In this document: positions 36,301 through 49,480 of the stretch, piece by piece
Layout: the number at the start of each line of letters is the position of its first letter
Position numbering within the stretch: position 1 is the stretch's first letter
Source: Panagrolaimus kolymaensis
Lineage: Eukaryota; Nematoda; Chromadorea; Rhabditida; Panagrolaimidae
Assembly (NCBI GenBank): GCA_028622995.1
Contig: JAJQJQ010000004.1
Span: forward strand, 3,162,001 to 3,226,000
Direction: 5' to 3'
DNA length: 64,000 nucleotides
Translations under genes and position numbers: made by a program
The notes under the pieces: generated by a model
What the model saw: the letters and a program-made list of their open reading frames with translations, nothing else
The model's database searches: none
What the model was told of the DNA's origin: nothing

Positions 36301-39300
36301 TCAAAAATTAGAGCCCGGTTGAACTACGACTTGAGCGGAATTACGTTTAGAATTAAGTGGAAGGAGGAAAGTTTCCATGGGTTCTCGAACACCTTTAACT
36401 CGAATTTTTCCACGACTTTGAGGGCAGTAAATATTGTGAGGCAATGCACGAGCCATTTCACCCGTCATCTAAAAAAGAAATTCATTTGAATGTAAAATAA
36501 TTAAAACAAGTATGATAGCTAAACAGAAAGATTTTTTTGTAAAAGATTTTAATTAACTTTTATCAAGTAATGATAAATTACTTCGCTATGAAAAGATTGG
36601 ATTTTATTTTCACGGTTTAACTAACTTCCCAAAATCTCTTACATGTATCTTTTTAGTTTCACCATGTGAATCCATTCGACTTGCCATATTAACAGTATTT
36701 CCCCAAATATCATATTGTGGCTTTTGAGCTCCAATCACGCCAGCCACCAATGGACCCAAACTTAAGCCAATTCGAAGATGAAAATTTTGAAATGATTCAA
36801 CATTAAGTTGTTCCAAAACCACATGCATTGAAAATGCAAATTCCACCATGATTGTTGCATTTCGAAGTGCCTTAAAAAAATAACTTTCATAAAACTATTT
36901 TTTACGTCAATAAAACAAAAAAGGTTAAAACAAACATGATCGGTTGCATCGATGTCATTTTCATTCAACCCCGCCGCAGCCATATAAGTTGACGCAACTG
37001 TTTTAATTTTTTCTATACAACTAAACTTGGGTTTTGAAAGAAGCTAAAAAATAAAAGTATTGTAAAATTTCTAAAAAGTTTTAAGAAAAGTATTTACTTT
37101 ATCAAATTCGCAAAAAATTTCATTGAGAAGTCTCAAGCATTCTATTTTTCGATTTCGATCACATTCAGACCAATATTCTTTGAAATTTGGGATTGAAGCA
37201 AACATGACGCAAACATTATCATGGTCTCGAGCATAAAGTTCCTAAAAATAGAAAAGGTTTAATTTGACTATTTTGATATTAAAAATTTATAGGACAGAAA
37301 AAAAGAATTTTCAGGATAAAATTATGAATTTTTTCTCTCGCAAATCTAAATTTCTTTTTCTTGTTATTCATTTCTGGGTTTGACATGGTGGTACATGTTG
37401 CTGCAATCAAAAGCTTTTCTACTATCAAAAAATGTCTTACATCTGTTTGTCGATCAGGATTTAAAAACTTTGCGGCTACTGTATTAGGCAAAATATTTTC
37501 AATAAGTAAATTATTTATATCTTGCATCGTTTGAACATCTCTTTCTTCATTTTTAAAAGCTACATTACAAGCTGCTTCCACCTTTCTTTCATATTCTGTC
37601 TGAAACTAATACTTTTAATATATGCATTCCCAAATTTCATAATGCTTACAATCCAAGCAATAAAAACAATAATCAGAAACATTGCAATAATATTAACTAA
37701 AATAATAGTTGGCTGACAACTTATTACTTGAACGGTTCCAGTTAAATCCGATGATGAAATAAAAGTTAAAAGAAGTAAGAATAAGCTGCAATCCACTGCA
37801 GCAAGGAAACATCGAAATGGATATGGTAAATGGAAGAGACTAAAAACAATGCAAATATGACAAATGCAATTTGGTAGCCATGTAATTGAATAATTTGGAA
37901 GCGTCCAAAATATATCATCATATTCTTCATATAAAAATGATACAAGTAAATGTGGTCCAATGCAAAGAAAGAATGAAGCAGCATATGCAACACAAATTAA
38001 GAGAATTCGAACACTTTTGCAAAGGGATTCAATTAGACAAAGAAATGCCAAAAGAAGAAGGCATGCCGCCATTTGACCATAGAGAAGATTGTGAAGTTTG
38101 GGTGTTACATTGTTAAGGATAAGGAAAACATTTGCAAGGGCCAAAGGAAAACAAAGAAGTAGGATAATTCGAAGTTCAGTGAGATGCAAGGTTGTTGCTT
38201 TGCTGCTGAAATAAAAGGAGATGAAAAACCTTATTCAAAAAAATTTCACTACTTACTAAAATGGACATAGCAGCAACGAACTAATTTCATAAGTTCCAGT
38301 GGTGCAATGAAACATGGTTCTCAAACTTGTTGAAGATAAATTGCTTAAATTATTTTCAATCAAAGTCATGCTTTGTACCATACTTCCATAATTTGCACCT
38401 CTTCGTCTAATTTGATCACCATTTTCTGAATCTGTTTCTCCTGGTCTCTCACGACCAAGATTAGAAAAAGGTGTTTCAGCTGCTCCCCAAAATTCCGCCA
38501 TTTTAGACATTTTTGCTTTCATTGATATTCGACTCGCTGTTCCACTTCCATCTTCACAAATATCCATGGCTCTTCTTTTATTTCGATAAATTGATGCCGT
38601 TCTTTCAACAATTGTAGCTTTATCGGGTAATATGTGATAAGTGGGTTCACATAAAGCTAATATTGTTGGATCGTCTGTTTTAGCTTCAACAAAACAATAA
38701 TCACCCATCAACATATCTTTTGTCTTTTTAGTTATGTGAACAGCTCTGAAAATTAATGGATTTGAAAATGGTGTCTTCTATCTAATATAACTCACCCAGG
38801 GACTCCACAAGCTTCCATATGATTTGCTAATGTCACATCATCGCTCCAAATGTCAAATTGCCATTTTTTCAAACCCAAAATCCCGCATAACACTGAACCT
38901 GTGTGAACTCCGATTCTCATATTTACATTTACACCTGTTGCAACGCGAACTTGTTTAATGGTTTTAATCATTTCTAATCCCATTAAAACGCACATATCCG
39001 CATGATTTGGTCGATTCACCGGCATTCCACTTACAGCATAATAACAATCACCCAAGAATTTTATTCTCATACATTGCAATTTCTAAAAATTTTAATTCAA
39101 TTAAAATTAGAGTTACTTTTTTTGCGAACCTGAGCATCTTCATCAAATTTACTGTATAATTCATTAAGGGTTCTAACAAGATCTTTTGCGGTTAATTGAG
39201 CAGCCAATACAGTAAAATTTACAATATCAGCAAAAAGGATACTAAAAAGAAAAATAAACTTTAGCGTTATTTGAGATGTTCAAAATATTGTGTTTTACTA

Positions 39301-40481
39301 TAATCAGACCTCACATTATCATGAGCTTGAACATGTAAATCATGAAATAATTTTTGGTTTTTACCCGGCAATCCTCGAGCTGTCGATGAAACTGCTATTA
39401 TCGATTGACTCACCTAAAATTTATTTAGTAGACAAGCTTTATGGGTTGGAGATAGTAATGAATGCCCATTTAAAAAAGCCTTACTTTATCTGTTAAATAT
39501 GCTGGAATTACACTCAAGAGCAACTTTTCTTGCCTGCTTTTTAATGTTTCAAGCTCCGTTCTTCGCCTCACAGCATCACCCAGTTTTTGAGCAATGGAAG
39601 CTCTCGAACATGCACTATTTGAATCACAAATTAATCCACTACCTGTTACAACCAATTGATAAAGAAATAATGGCCAAATCTTAAAATAAATTCGTAAGAA
39701 GAAAAAAAATTTAACTTGTTGAAACTCACAGAAAACATTTGACTGTAATCATCTTCTTCTTCGGGTCTTTCAGCTCGATTTCCATAAAGAACCAAAGCGA
39801 TTAAAAGAACATTAAAAATATTAAAACATAAAGTAATAATTAGAAAAAATCTTCGATGGCGTGGAAGTACGAAAAATTGATAAAAGGTTGTTAAAGCTAA
39901 TGAAGCATAAAAGCTGCTGAGATCTGCAATTCTTTCAGATTTGTTCTAAAAAATATTTTTTACCGTTTCGTAAAATAAAAAAGGCCAAATTTAAGAGAAT
40001 TTCTGCTCGTGAGAAATATGTATCTCCTACAAAAATTACAAACCTGCGAAATGAGTGGTAAATGAATTAACCAAATAAACACTGGAAATGAAAGTGAACT
40101 AATAACTGAGAATGCCACCAAAGGTAAAGCAAATCGAAAATTTTCATCCGAATATCGAATTAAAACAAAACTTGCTAATGCAACAATTAAAAATAATAAA
40201 CAAAAAATAAAATATGGTAAACTTCCAAGATCGAGTCGATGACAAAGATAATGAAATAAAAATATTTGTGCCACCGCATATACAAATAACCAAAGATGAA
40301 AAGTATGAAGTCGAGCTCGATCCAACGATGTCCAATGTTTAACTAACACCGTTCGAACTTCTTCTCGTTCTGGTTTATCTTCATTATTATTTATTGAAAT
40401 CATATTTGAATTTGATATGGCTGAAGCCGAACGATACCCGCGTTTTGTTGGACCATCGCCATTTTCAATTTGAGAATCCAT
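36301..40481 (-). CDS. Transmembrane adenylyl cyclase (class III)
   Basis: Thirteen exons from 40481 to 36301 sum to 3204 nt (1067 residues). The N-terminal cytoplasmic stretch is followed by several membrane helices ([36 protein letters not shown] and others). The C1a catalytic half has '[15 protein letters not shown]' and '[12 protein letters not shown]' with both metal-binding Asp residues, and '[20 protein letters not shown]'. A linker leads to a second membrane block (from about 38205). The C2a half has '[11 protein letters not shown]', '[16 protein letters not shown]' (ATP-binding Lys) and '[19 protein letters not shown]' with the transition-state Asn and Arg. The C terminus is [11 protein letters not shown] plus a short tail. 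It makes cAMP from ATP under G-protein control at the plasma membrane. An AG acceptor lies 5 nt before the ATG (TATATTAG at 40486-40493), so the message is likely trans-spliced. Which of the nematode acy genes it matches cannot be settled here. Confidence 0.94.
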
Positions 40482-43401
40482 GAATGCTAATATAAAAAAT
40501 TTTAAATTATAGATTTTACAGTAATCAAATAATAACAATTTTCTCGATTAAATAAATTTAAAAACAAGCAAATTCATGGATTCAAAAAATTACAAATTTT
40601 TAGATAATCCTGCAAATCGCGTGGATGAGGTAAATATATTAGTATCTTCGGGTAAAGTTAACATAAAATCTGATATTCATAACTTTCTCCCTCTATTCAA
40701 AAAAAAAGAAAGAACAATAGGGATAAAGGAATTTTCCCATGAGTTTTCAGTATATCGAAGGACGACAACCATACCACACAAAAAACTAATCAATCCTATA
40801 TGCTTTCTTCCTTCTTTTTTCTTCTCCAACGATTTTTCATTTCAGAGTTTTTTCCTTTTTTCAAAAGTATATAGAAGTAACATGAGGCTAGCATTAAATG
40901 GAAGCCGATCCCTAAAGTGACTAAAACTAACCTGACCCTCTTTTTCTCTCTTCCTTTTGTCAAAAAAGCAAAAAAAAAAAATGCATTTTTCATTGCACAT
41001 TTTTTTCTTATTCTTATTCTTCAAGTTTTAGCACTTTTTATACAGATTCTTAAAGAAAAAAAGGCTGCTTCAAATATAATATAATCGAGTGGATTTTTTG
41101 TTCTTGTCAAAAACAGATGTCTTCATCGTCGTGTCCTCATACTTCTTCTTCTTGAACGGTGGCAGCATCGCCCTCTCAACATTCATCTTTTGGCAAAAAA
41201 CAAAAGTGCCAGCAGCCGAGATAAAAAAAAATAGGCGAGAAATGAAGTACTTTTTTCCTGTGTTATTTGTTTTTGTGAAAAATAAAGAAATCGCGAGACA
41301 AAAGATTATCAATTATTTTATTTAGATTTCTTTTTTTTTAAATGAAGAATGAAAGATAATTATGGCTCCTGAGAAAATCGTGGATATTTGTTTAATGCTT
41401 TTCGCGTGGCACTTCATTATTAACAATCAAAAAAATCTAAAATGAAAACTTAAAGTTGGGATTAATCAATTCCTTCTCCACCTACAACAAAATTCCAAAA
41501 AGTTTTAAAAATAGTTACTTTTCCCTTTACTATTTTTTTACTATTAATTAACAAATTGCTGCAAGTATTATTCTTAAAAATACCTAACTTTTATCTCATG
41601 GGAATAAAGCGCTTACAACTTTGACATAAAGAAACAACTTCCTTCTGAAAGACGACACAAGAAAAAAGTGACGGCATCAAAAAAAAAAAGAAAAGATAAA
41701 GAATCTTTGGCCTAAAATTTTCCGGGAAACGCTGATAATGTCCAGAGATAAACAAAAATAACAATGAAAAAATTGTTACAACATAAAAGTAAAAAGAATT
41801 GATAGTTTTTGAATTATTTAAGTTCTTAAAAACTATGAAGAAAAATATAAATAGCTAAATTTTTGGTTGAGGAAAAGTAGCCTCTATCAGTGCCACAGCC
41901 GCTCAATTTTTTAGGCGAAACTCGATTCCTTTTTTTTTCTTTGACTTTATTTTTTTCAAACATGGAACCATTGTTTGCGCAAATACACTTTTTCTTGGAG
42001 ACTTATTTTTTGAAGAGGAGGAGGAAGGAGAAGAAAGAAAAAACGAAAATGGAGCTAAATTGGCATCTATCAAAAAATAGAAAGGCATAAAAAAAGTATA
42101 CGTAAAAGATCATCAGTAAGTAAGAGATCGACTTTCATCAAAAGAAAAAGAAAGAATTATACGCAAACACACGTTGCTGCTGCTTGGCCTAAAAAAACAA
42201 TTCTTTAAACAAATATTTAAATTCTCTAAGGTCCATCCTCAATGAAGCCTATAAAAAAATTGATATCATTCATTTTTTGTTTTGTTTCAAAAAGATTTAA
42301 AAATAAAAAGAAACCAAGACACCGAAATCGTGAGTCGTCGGTTGGTTTAGTTTTTCAATGAAAAATGCTTTTTTTAATCAAATTTGCATTCTCATTTTCT
42401 CTTTTTTTCATCTTGGCTCTTATTTTTTTATTCCTTCTTAGCATTGGAGAAGACTCATTCTTCAACGGGTAGTTAGTTGGTTCACATTCTGGTACACGCT
42501 CATCAAGTGTCTGTGTAAAAAAAAAGAAGAAAAAAAGTAATTATCACAAACGGAGTTAATAGCAAAATCTCTCAAAATATGTAATAAGTTTAAAACACGT
42601 ATATCAAAGTTGTAAAAAAGGGCAAAAGATTATGTAAATGAGAAAGGATTTCAAACTCCAAATAAATCTAAACCTAAATCATTCATCATCAATGAAACTT
42701 TGGCACTTTTTTTTCTTAGCATTCATTTTATTTTTTTGATTTTGCTTCTTGAATGAACAAAATCTGACTTTTTTTAAAAAACGTTTTGAAAATAAAAACA
42801 CTTTAGAAATTCATAGAAAAGTTGAAATTTTATTTTTTAATAGCTCCATGCATATTTTTTCATTTCAATTTTGCAAAACCTTTGAAGCTTTTAACAAAGT
42901 TATTTTTTGAGGTAATTAAATTTTTGCCTATTTGTTTTTAAAGTTAAAAAAAGCATTTAAAATTTTTATTAACATTTTTCACATATAAATTCACATTAGT
43001 GAAAGCAAAAAAGTATGATAAAAATAGTATCCATTACCATGTTATTTTTTTCATTTAAAAAACGCCATCCATTCATTCGCCTAAATTATTTATTGCCAGT
43101 GCTCTTCAATAAGCTCTTCTATTATGTGGTTAATCATTTATTCGAAATACCAAAGCATATATCCTCGAATACTTTTTTTGTTATTCATTTGATCATCAGC
43201 CCCAAAGTGATAGCAATTTAGCCAACTATTGATACATTCGAAGATATACTTGATTCATTAAAGGTTTTATTGGCAATACGTTACTATCGCGGCCAAAAAT
43301 TTTGTCCTTAAAAATTTAGTTTAAGCCATTTCTTTATCATAAAGCTTTTTAATAAACTATTTGATTCGTAACTTATTATTTTAGAAATTTAATTTTAATT
43401 A
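40482..43401. other. Intergenic region, 2.9 kb
   Basis: AT-rich DNA between the divergent cyclase and mitochondrial-protein genes. A short frame at 40576-40629 (MDSKNYKFLDNPANRVDE, followed by GTAAAT) looks like a first exon but does not join in frame to the exon at 43528. Nothing else gene-like is visible. Confidence 0.5.
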
Positions 43402-44532
43402 ATGTTGTTGTCTAGCAAAAGTCCGATATTATTAAGATTTTCAAAATCATGCCTCAATACCCTTTCAAAGAAATTAAAGTTAGTTCAAACTGTAACTTTC
43501 ATTTTCTTATAAAAGACTTTTTTTCAGACATGATTTACCCACACCACTACCACCACAACCACCAAAGAAACAACCATTTTACAGGAGATGGTTTGAATAT
43601 TTTATAGTTTATACAATGCCTGCTGTAAGGAGTATTTTATTAACTTGTTAAAATTATATCCACCCTTCTTTCTTTTTTTTAAGGCGACACATGCTTTCCA
43701 TGACATTGCTATTGCGGATGCAAGACATTTTGATAAATTAGATGAAAAAACTTGGGATCTCATATATAATGATTTTGATGCTTCAAGAATAGCCTTTATT
43801 TGTGTTTTAGCTGGCGCTGCTGTTGCTGTTGCATTAGTAGCTGTATCAATAGAATATTTTATAAATGAAGAAGTTACTTTTACCTTTGCAAGAAGATTAA
43901 AAAAAGATGCTAAAGAGGTAAATATTTATTATATTTGTTAAAATATATTTATTTATTATTTACATTTAATTTTCAGTTAGGCTATTTTATGGTTGTTCCA
44001 TTATCTTTATTAGTTTTTGTTGTTGTCACTTTATGGAGGCTCCACGTTATTCGAGTATTGAGAATATATCAAAATAATAGTGATCCTAATTCATATATAA
44101 TGATTCGATCCGGAATTTTAAAATTTTTGAAGAAGGTTATTTTTTAAATATTATTTGGAAAAGGTTCTATTTTTACTTATGGGGAACTTCCATATCCATC
44201 TAAAACCTTTTCACGACCTTAAACGAAATGAGCTTTAATTCTTTTATTTTTTTTATTTTTAGACACCTTTCAAAAGATCTGAATTTAAATCTTCTCCAAG
44301 TTTTTATAACAATGATGCAAAGTACTTTCACCAAATGGCAAATGGGAATATTACAGTTTCTAATAAAGCTGCGCATTTAAATATTGAAGCATTTCAAGAA
44401 CCTATCTTTAAAGCTTATCTGTTTGGTGAACGTAATACATTGCCTGGTAAAATGATGGATCCTTCTCCTTCCGAATTTCCTCATTCTTCATCATCAAAAT
44501 TGAAAAAACCTCCAGTGCCTCCACCAATGTAA
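43402..44532 (+). CDS. Mitochondrial-type two-pass membrane protein, unknown function
   Basis: Five exons (43402-43478, 43528-43624, 43684-43917, 43977-44135, 44263-44532) total 837 nt, or 278 residues. The first exon codes for MLLSSKSPILLRFSKSCLNT, an amphipathic Arg/Lys/Ser/Leu segment without acidic residues, a typical mitochondrial presequence. A Pro-rich stretch follows (LPTPLPPQPPKKQP), then 'FHDIAIADARHFDKLDE', a first hydrophobic segment (IAFICVLAGAAVAVALVAVSI), a basic loop (FARRLKKDAKE) and a second segment (VVPLSLLVFVVVTLW), with 'RVLRIYQNNSDPNSYIMI' and a Pro tail (KKPPVPPPM). Presequence plus two closely spaced helices recalls small inner-membrane assembly factors such as TMEM70, TMEM186 or TMEM223, but I cannot assign it. 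The start was chosen because only this exon joins in frame to the next. Confidence 0.72.
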
Positions 44533-44906
44533 TATCATATGGGAAAAAATTATTAGTTTGTTTCTAGATAGGACTTTTTTTATGTGACCAATTGGTTTAT
44601 TATTATTTTTTTAAATTTTAAATAAAAAGCAAACAAAAAATATATATATCTAACATTTTCTTTGATAAAAAATTTTTTAAAATAAAATTCCTACTCGTCA
44701 TGGATAAAAGTAGTAGTATAAAAAAATCTATCTATCTGTTACTTTTTTAGTTAACTGGCAGAAAGCATTGATACAATTATTACAACAATTACAATTCGAA
44801 GTTTTTTTGAGAGAGAGATTAAAATTTGAAACTATTGCCTCGTTTTTTTATTTTATTGAAGGTTAAAAAAATTTAAAAATAACTAAATTAATAAAGTGAA
44901 ATATTT
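44533..44906. other. Intergenic region between convergent genes
   Basis: 3' flanks of the mitochondrial-type gene and GDP-glucose phosphorylase. It contains AATAAA-like sites (near 44620) and AT-rich simple sequence. No gene seen. Confidence 0.55.
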
Positions 44907-46554
44907 TTAAAATGAATCTCTGAGTGATCTCCGCCTATTTCGTTCTTCAATGGATAAACTTGTATGATGTCGAAGAGGGCTCGGCGATGTAACAGCTTGA
45001 AAAGAATCCACAAGTTCTTCTAATTCATTCGTGGATAAATATTCTCCAAGAGGTTGTTGAAGATCTGGAACTGATTCGCTCCAATCTTTTCGACCATTAA
45101 ATTTGTCCGCTAATTCTAATACCAATTTACTAAATAAATTTTCATCAAGAACGGCTTCCTCTTCAATAACCCTGAGAGCAGATAATTCAGTAACACTTTC
45201 AAAAAATCTCCATGCTAAAATTAAATAATTGTTAGTTATTTGCTTCTTTATTACTTCCCGTCAAAGCAACTTACTGTAAGCAGTTAATAACCCCGCAAGC
45301 TCCAGTGCAGCTGGATTAAAATTTGTTGGTGGTTTAGCTCCTGCTAATGAAATACGTGGAAAAAGATATGCTGTAACAAATTGAGGAAGCTTGCGTTCTT
45401 TATCCTCTTGTTTTAATTCACCTTCAGTTCGAATGGGTTGTGCACGGGAGAAAAACATATTATGGGCAATATTTTCTCGAGTTAAAAATTGCACACATTT
45501 CGATATATTATCTACGAATGAATCAAAATATTCTGATGATGGCAGCTGAAACGCTATGGTTGAAATAAACCATGATGGTCGTTGAATAATATAAACATTT
45601 TCAGAAAGCCTTTCAAATTTCTAAAAAAAACTTTTAATCTTTTAAAATACTTTCGAATTTATTCTTCTTACTCGATTAATTAAATCACTATCATAAGGCC
45701 AAAGAATGCCATGTAAATGGAGATGATTAACACTGGCTTGTCCTAAGAGACTATTAAATAAAACATGAAAATTTTCATCTTCATTTAATAACATTAAATC
45801 CGTTGCAATTCGAATTGCTAATGGATTAAGAACTTGTGGAAGGCAGCGATCAAGGGATGGAACAAGTAAAGTATGTCCACGTTCAAGTGGACTAGCATTT
45901 ATTGCCATGATATGATTTGTATCTAACACATCATCGGAATATGGTTTATCCAAGCAACGCATTTGATAAAGAATTTCTTCTGGAAGAAGTTTAGTAAAAT
46001 TCCATCTTAAATGATTGAATGGTTCTTTAATGCTTCGAAATCTCATAGGTTTTCGACGATTTGTTCCTCTTTCAGTATTCAACTGAAATAATCAAAAATT
46101 GATTAAGCTCGTTTTCATTAATAAAAAACATACTTGAACCGATAATTCATAATCACCATCAAGTAATTTATACATACAATTTAAATCATAATTAAATACA
46201 CCTTTTCCTTTAGCGCTATTCCATGCTTTTAAAATTTGTTCTTTAAACTAAAAATAAAAGTAATAGAATATATAATCGGATTTTAAGCTAAAAAAAATTT
46301 GAAGGAAAAAAGACATACACTTTTTTCACCAAATTCTCGCTCAGGTGAACATTCTCGTAAATTATAAACAAAATCTGACGTTTTATATTGAAAAAATGGA
46401 AGAGGTGGCAATTTATCGGGGTTTAATGATACAGGAAGCTTAAAATTGAAAGGTAAGATTAAAAAGGGTGAAACACCACAATGCAAACCTGAACAGTGGA
46501 ATGACTTCGATAAGCACGCGACATCATAGGCGCCTTTTTTCTGGGAGTCACCAT
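44907..46554 (-). CDS. GDPGP1: GDP-D-glucose phosphorylase (GDPGP1 type)
   Basis: Six exons (46554-46489, 46438-46319, 46247-46134, 46082-45672, 45620-45275, 45214-44907) total 1365 nt, giving 454 residues. 'FNHLRWNFTKLLPEEILYQM' and 'NASPLERGHTLLVPSLDRCLPQ' are followed by 'GQASVNHLHLHGILWP', the HIT-superfamily His triad form of GDP-L-galactose/GDP-D-glucose phosphorylases, whose middle His forms the nucleotidyl intermediate. 'VTAYLFPRISL' and 'LAGLLTAYSKL' fit the C-terminal part of the fold. The enzyme breaks GDP-glucose with phosphate to GDP and glucose 1-phosphate, thought to clear mis-made GDP-glucose in the cytosol. The C-terminal 70 residues are Ser/Arg rich. The gene looks intact. 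Confidence 0.9.
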
Positions 46555-47777
46555 AATTTTGTTTACATTTGGACGTCAGCGTCCTTCAACGGGAAAGAAT
46601 AAAGAAAAGGAAGTTAATTACAGGAAATCCAAAAATATATAGAAGATAGAGATTTCAAATGAAAAATCTAAAAAAGTAAACAACAAGATTAGCAGCGAGA
46701 AAGAGAGACATAAACAAAGACAAAAGATCAAAACATTGAAGAAAACAAAATAAGCGAAAGGCTAGGCAAAAAGGTATTTATGCTTCAATAAATTTAATCT
46801 CGTTCTCTTTCTCCTAATTTAACCACCAACATCATCAAATACATAAATATAACAACAAAAGCTTGGTCAAGTGCATAAAAATATTTCTATTTTATTTTTT
46901 CCAAAAGCTTTAACAGGGTCTCTCTTTTTTCTATTTTTTTAACTCAAGTGCATGTTTCATTTTGAGTTGGCAAAAAAAAGCAACAACAAAAAAAAGAAGG
47001 AGGAAAAAAAGCTAAGAAGCAGCAAAAGCAATTGCAATTGTTGTTTGTTTTGTGCCACCGACCAGACCAACTATAAAAAAAATAACCCGCAAGCTTTGCT
47101 TCGCTCTTTTTCTTTTTTGTTCGTGTTAAAAACAAAGCTATTTTTTGAACCCACAAAAAATTCTGCTACAACCAATAAATATTTTTTAACTCCTTCAATT
47201 TTTTTTTCTTGCTGTATGCTACAATGTTGTTGGAGTAAAAATAACTAAAAAAGAAAAAATAAAGAAGTGAGAAAAATGATTCTCCTCCATCTGTCTCTCA
47301 TACGCTATGGTTTTCGTTTACGAAACAATCTTCTTTCTTTGCTAAAGTTGACACCCATTTTTTTGCTTTAACTTTTTGCGTCATCTTTTTTTTCTTCTTC
47401 CGTTCTCTGTCTATTTTATTCTTTTTTCTGTTTTATGTTGTGTTAATTAAAACTGACTTCAGCTGTGGCGCCTTTTTTATTTTAGTAATCTTTAAAGTTT
47501 AAACGTTTGCTTGCTTCCTCCCTCGTTTCCTTCCTCTCTCTTTACTTTTTAATTAAAACGTTCTGGAACTTGAAAAAGTTAATATATTTCCATCTCGTTT
47601 TCTTTTTTTATCGAGGACAAGGACAAAAGTTTTTCCCATCGCTTTATGCGTGTTACTGACGAAAGATCAGATAATAAATATTTAAATAACCTTTGCATTT
47701 ATTATTTTAAACTTTACCCATTTTTAGATTCTTTAATTTCTTCATCACTGTTCGTTGGAATCCAAAAGAAAAGAAAA
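46555..47777. other. Intergenic region between GDPGP1 and tubulin cofactor B
   Basis: About 1.2 kb divergent spacer with A- and T-rich runs. The short frames are Lys- or Phe-rich and unconvincing. No repeat or RNA gene recognised. Confidence 0.55.
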
Positions 47778-48507
47778 ATGTCAAGTGTTGCATTAACTAT
47801 CAAAAAATCTGATGGATTTGTTTATGAAAAGAAATTTATGGGCGCTCAGACATTGCAAGAGTTCAAAGTAAGCATTTCCATTCACCCAAAAATTTACTTT
47901 ATTTTTTTAGCAAAAACTCGAACTTATTACTGGTGTTCTTACCAATCAAATGAAGTTAGAACTTCATGATGCTGAAGACAAATTCGTAAAACCTCTTGAA
48001 AATGACAACTCAACTTTATCCGAAGCTGGAATCAAAGATGATATGGTGATCTTCGTCCAAGATATTCATGGCAACAATAAAGTTCCAGAAGATGATGTAC
48101 CACATTATGTTATTTCTGATGAAAAATATGATCAAAGAGAAGGTGTGTCTTTATCATTATTTCGTTTTTATATTACCTCTTTTTCAGATTCTTTAAGAAA
48201 GTGGAAAGAAGGTATTCTTGGTTCAACAAAGCCTCAACAAGAAAAACTTGAATCTCATATTGCTGTTGGAAATCGTGTGATCGTTCGAATGCCAAACAAG
48301 CCTGAAAAGCATGAAAAAATTGAATTTGTTGGTGAAACTTCATTCAAACCAAACGTCATTTGGGTTGGAATCAATTATGATGAAGCTATTGGAAAGAATG
48401 ATGGAACTGTTGATGGTCATCGATATTTTACTACCCAATCAAATCATGGTGCTTTTGTTCGTCCTGTAAATGTCTTTCCTGAACCCGATGAAGTTAATGA
48501 AATATAG
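47778..48507 (+). CDS. tbcb-1: Tubulin-folding cofactor B (Ubl plus CAP-Gly)
   Basis: Three exons (47778-47867, 47911-48142, 48188-48507) give 213 residues. The N-terminal half is a ubiquitin-like fold (VALTIKKSDGFVYEKKF, then LELITGVLTNQMKLELHD). The C-terminal half is a CAP-Gly domain: 'AVGNRVIVRM', 'EFVGETSFKPNVIWVGINYD', 'GKNDGTVDGHRYF'. The usual C-terminal GAFVRP block is followed by DEVNEI, resembling the EEY/EEI-like end of this family that binds partner CAP-Gly domains. TBCB captures alpha-tubulin from the CCT chaperonin and works with TBCE in heterodimer assembly and disassembly. It is convergent with the methyltransferase gene, 143 bp between stops. Confidence 0.94.
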
Positions 48508-48650
48508 CTGCTCGTCGAATTGATGTCTTCTGTGAATCTCAACAACTTGTTATATTTACCATTCCGCCCATTTTCTATGTTTTATTAATTGGTATACATT
48601 GTTCACTTATTTATTTTAATATTTACATTGTCATAATAAACTTTTAATAT

Positions 48651-49480
48651 TTAATGAAAACGATTTAATTGATATTCTCGAGAGGTCAAAGGGACATAAA
48701 TGACATCCAATAACTTGGTCATTTTTGTTTCAGTTTCAGAGATTCGATCAATTTGAAGGAATTCTTGCTCGGTTGTTCCAACAGGAACAATGATTCTTCC
48801 ACCAATTTTAAGTTGACAAATGAGTTCTTTTGGAAGCGTGGGTGCAGCAGCACCAACATGAATAGCATCATAAGGGCTTTCTGGAAGAAATCCACGACGG
48901 CCATCGCCTTCATAAATCTCAAGACACGTTTCAAGAAGATCAGCATTATTTTTGCGAACATTTTCACTGGATTTTTTTACTAACTCGCCCATATGCTCGA
49001 TGCCTATTGCTCTTCCACCAGGTCCAACCTAAACATCCTCATCTTTTAGGGCGTAAAATTAATGAAAGAATATATACCATTTTGGCAAAGCAAGCCGTCA
49101 AATATCCCGAACCTGAACCAACATCTAAAACTTTTGCATTTGGTTGTAATTTAGATTCAAGAGCTTCCAAAGCTTCTGCATGCTAAATATTAAGCTTAAT
49201 GAAAATTAAACTTCGCAAAAAAAAAAACCAAACCATGTGAGGTGCTGAAATGGTTGCATTGCAAGCAATTCCTTGTGGCCGATCATCATAAGGGGAAACA
49301 GAAGTAAAATCAGCTCTATCGACACTCAACATAGCTTCCTTAACTCTTGGTGATTTGATTATTCCATTTTCTATAAAATGTCATGATCGATTGATTTTCT
49401 TATGCTTTGAATTCATTCAACTTACTTTCAAGATTGTTTATAAGTTCCAAATTGGTTCGTCCATGAGATCTCCAAGCCAT
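48651..49480 (-). CDS. pcm-1: Protein-L-isoaspartate O-methyltransferase
   Basis: Four exons, with ATG at 49478-49480 and TAA at 48651-48653. '[17 protein letters not shown]' starts as in animal PCMT1 (MAWKSGGASHSELIHNL). '[19 protein letters not shown]' and '[14 protein letters not shown]' are the substrate-facing segments. '[20 protein letters not shown]' is the S-adenosylmethionine-binding motif I, and '[20 protein letters not shown]' is motif II. The end is [13 protein letters not shown]...[13 protein letters not shown]. The enzyme methylates isoaspartyl residues in aged proteins to start their repair, in the cytosol. Length and all motifs are normal. Confidence 0.95.

Noticed and set aside
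37600..37650. Frameshift in the adenylyl cyclase between NAYIKSISF and TEYERKVEA
   Set aside because: A normal 50-nt intron (GTAAGC at 37649 to TTTCAG at 37600) removes the overlap and keeps the frame.
40576..40629. Possible first exon MDSKNYKFLDNPANRVDE with a GTAAAT donor
   Set aside because: It would join the exon at 43528 out of frame (stop TGA), and a better first exon with a mitochondrial presequence exists at 43402.
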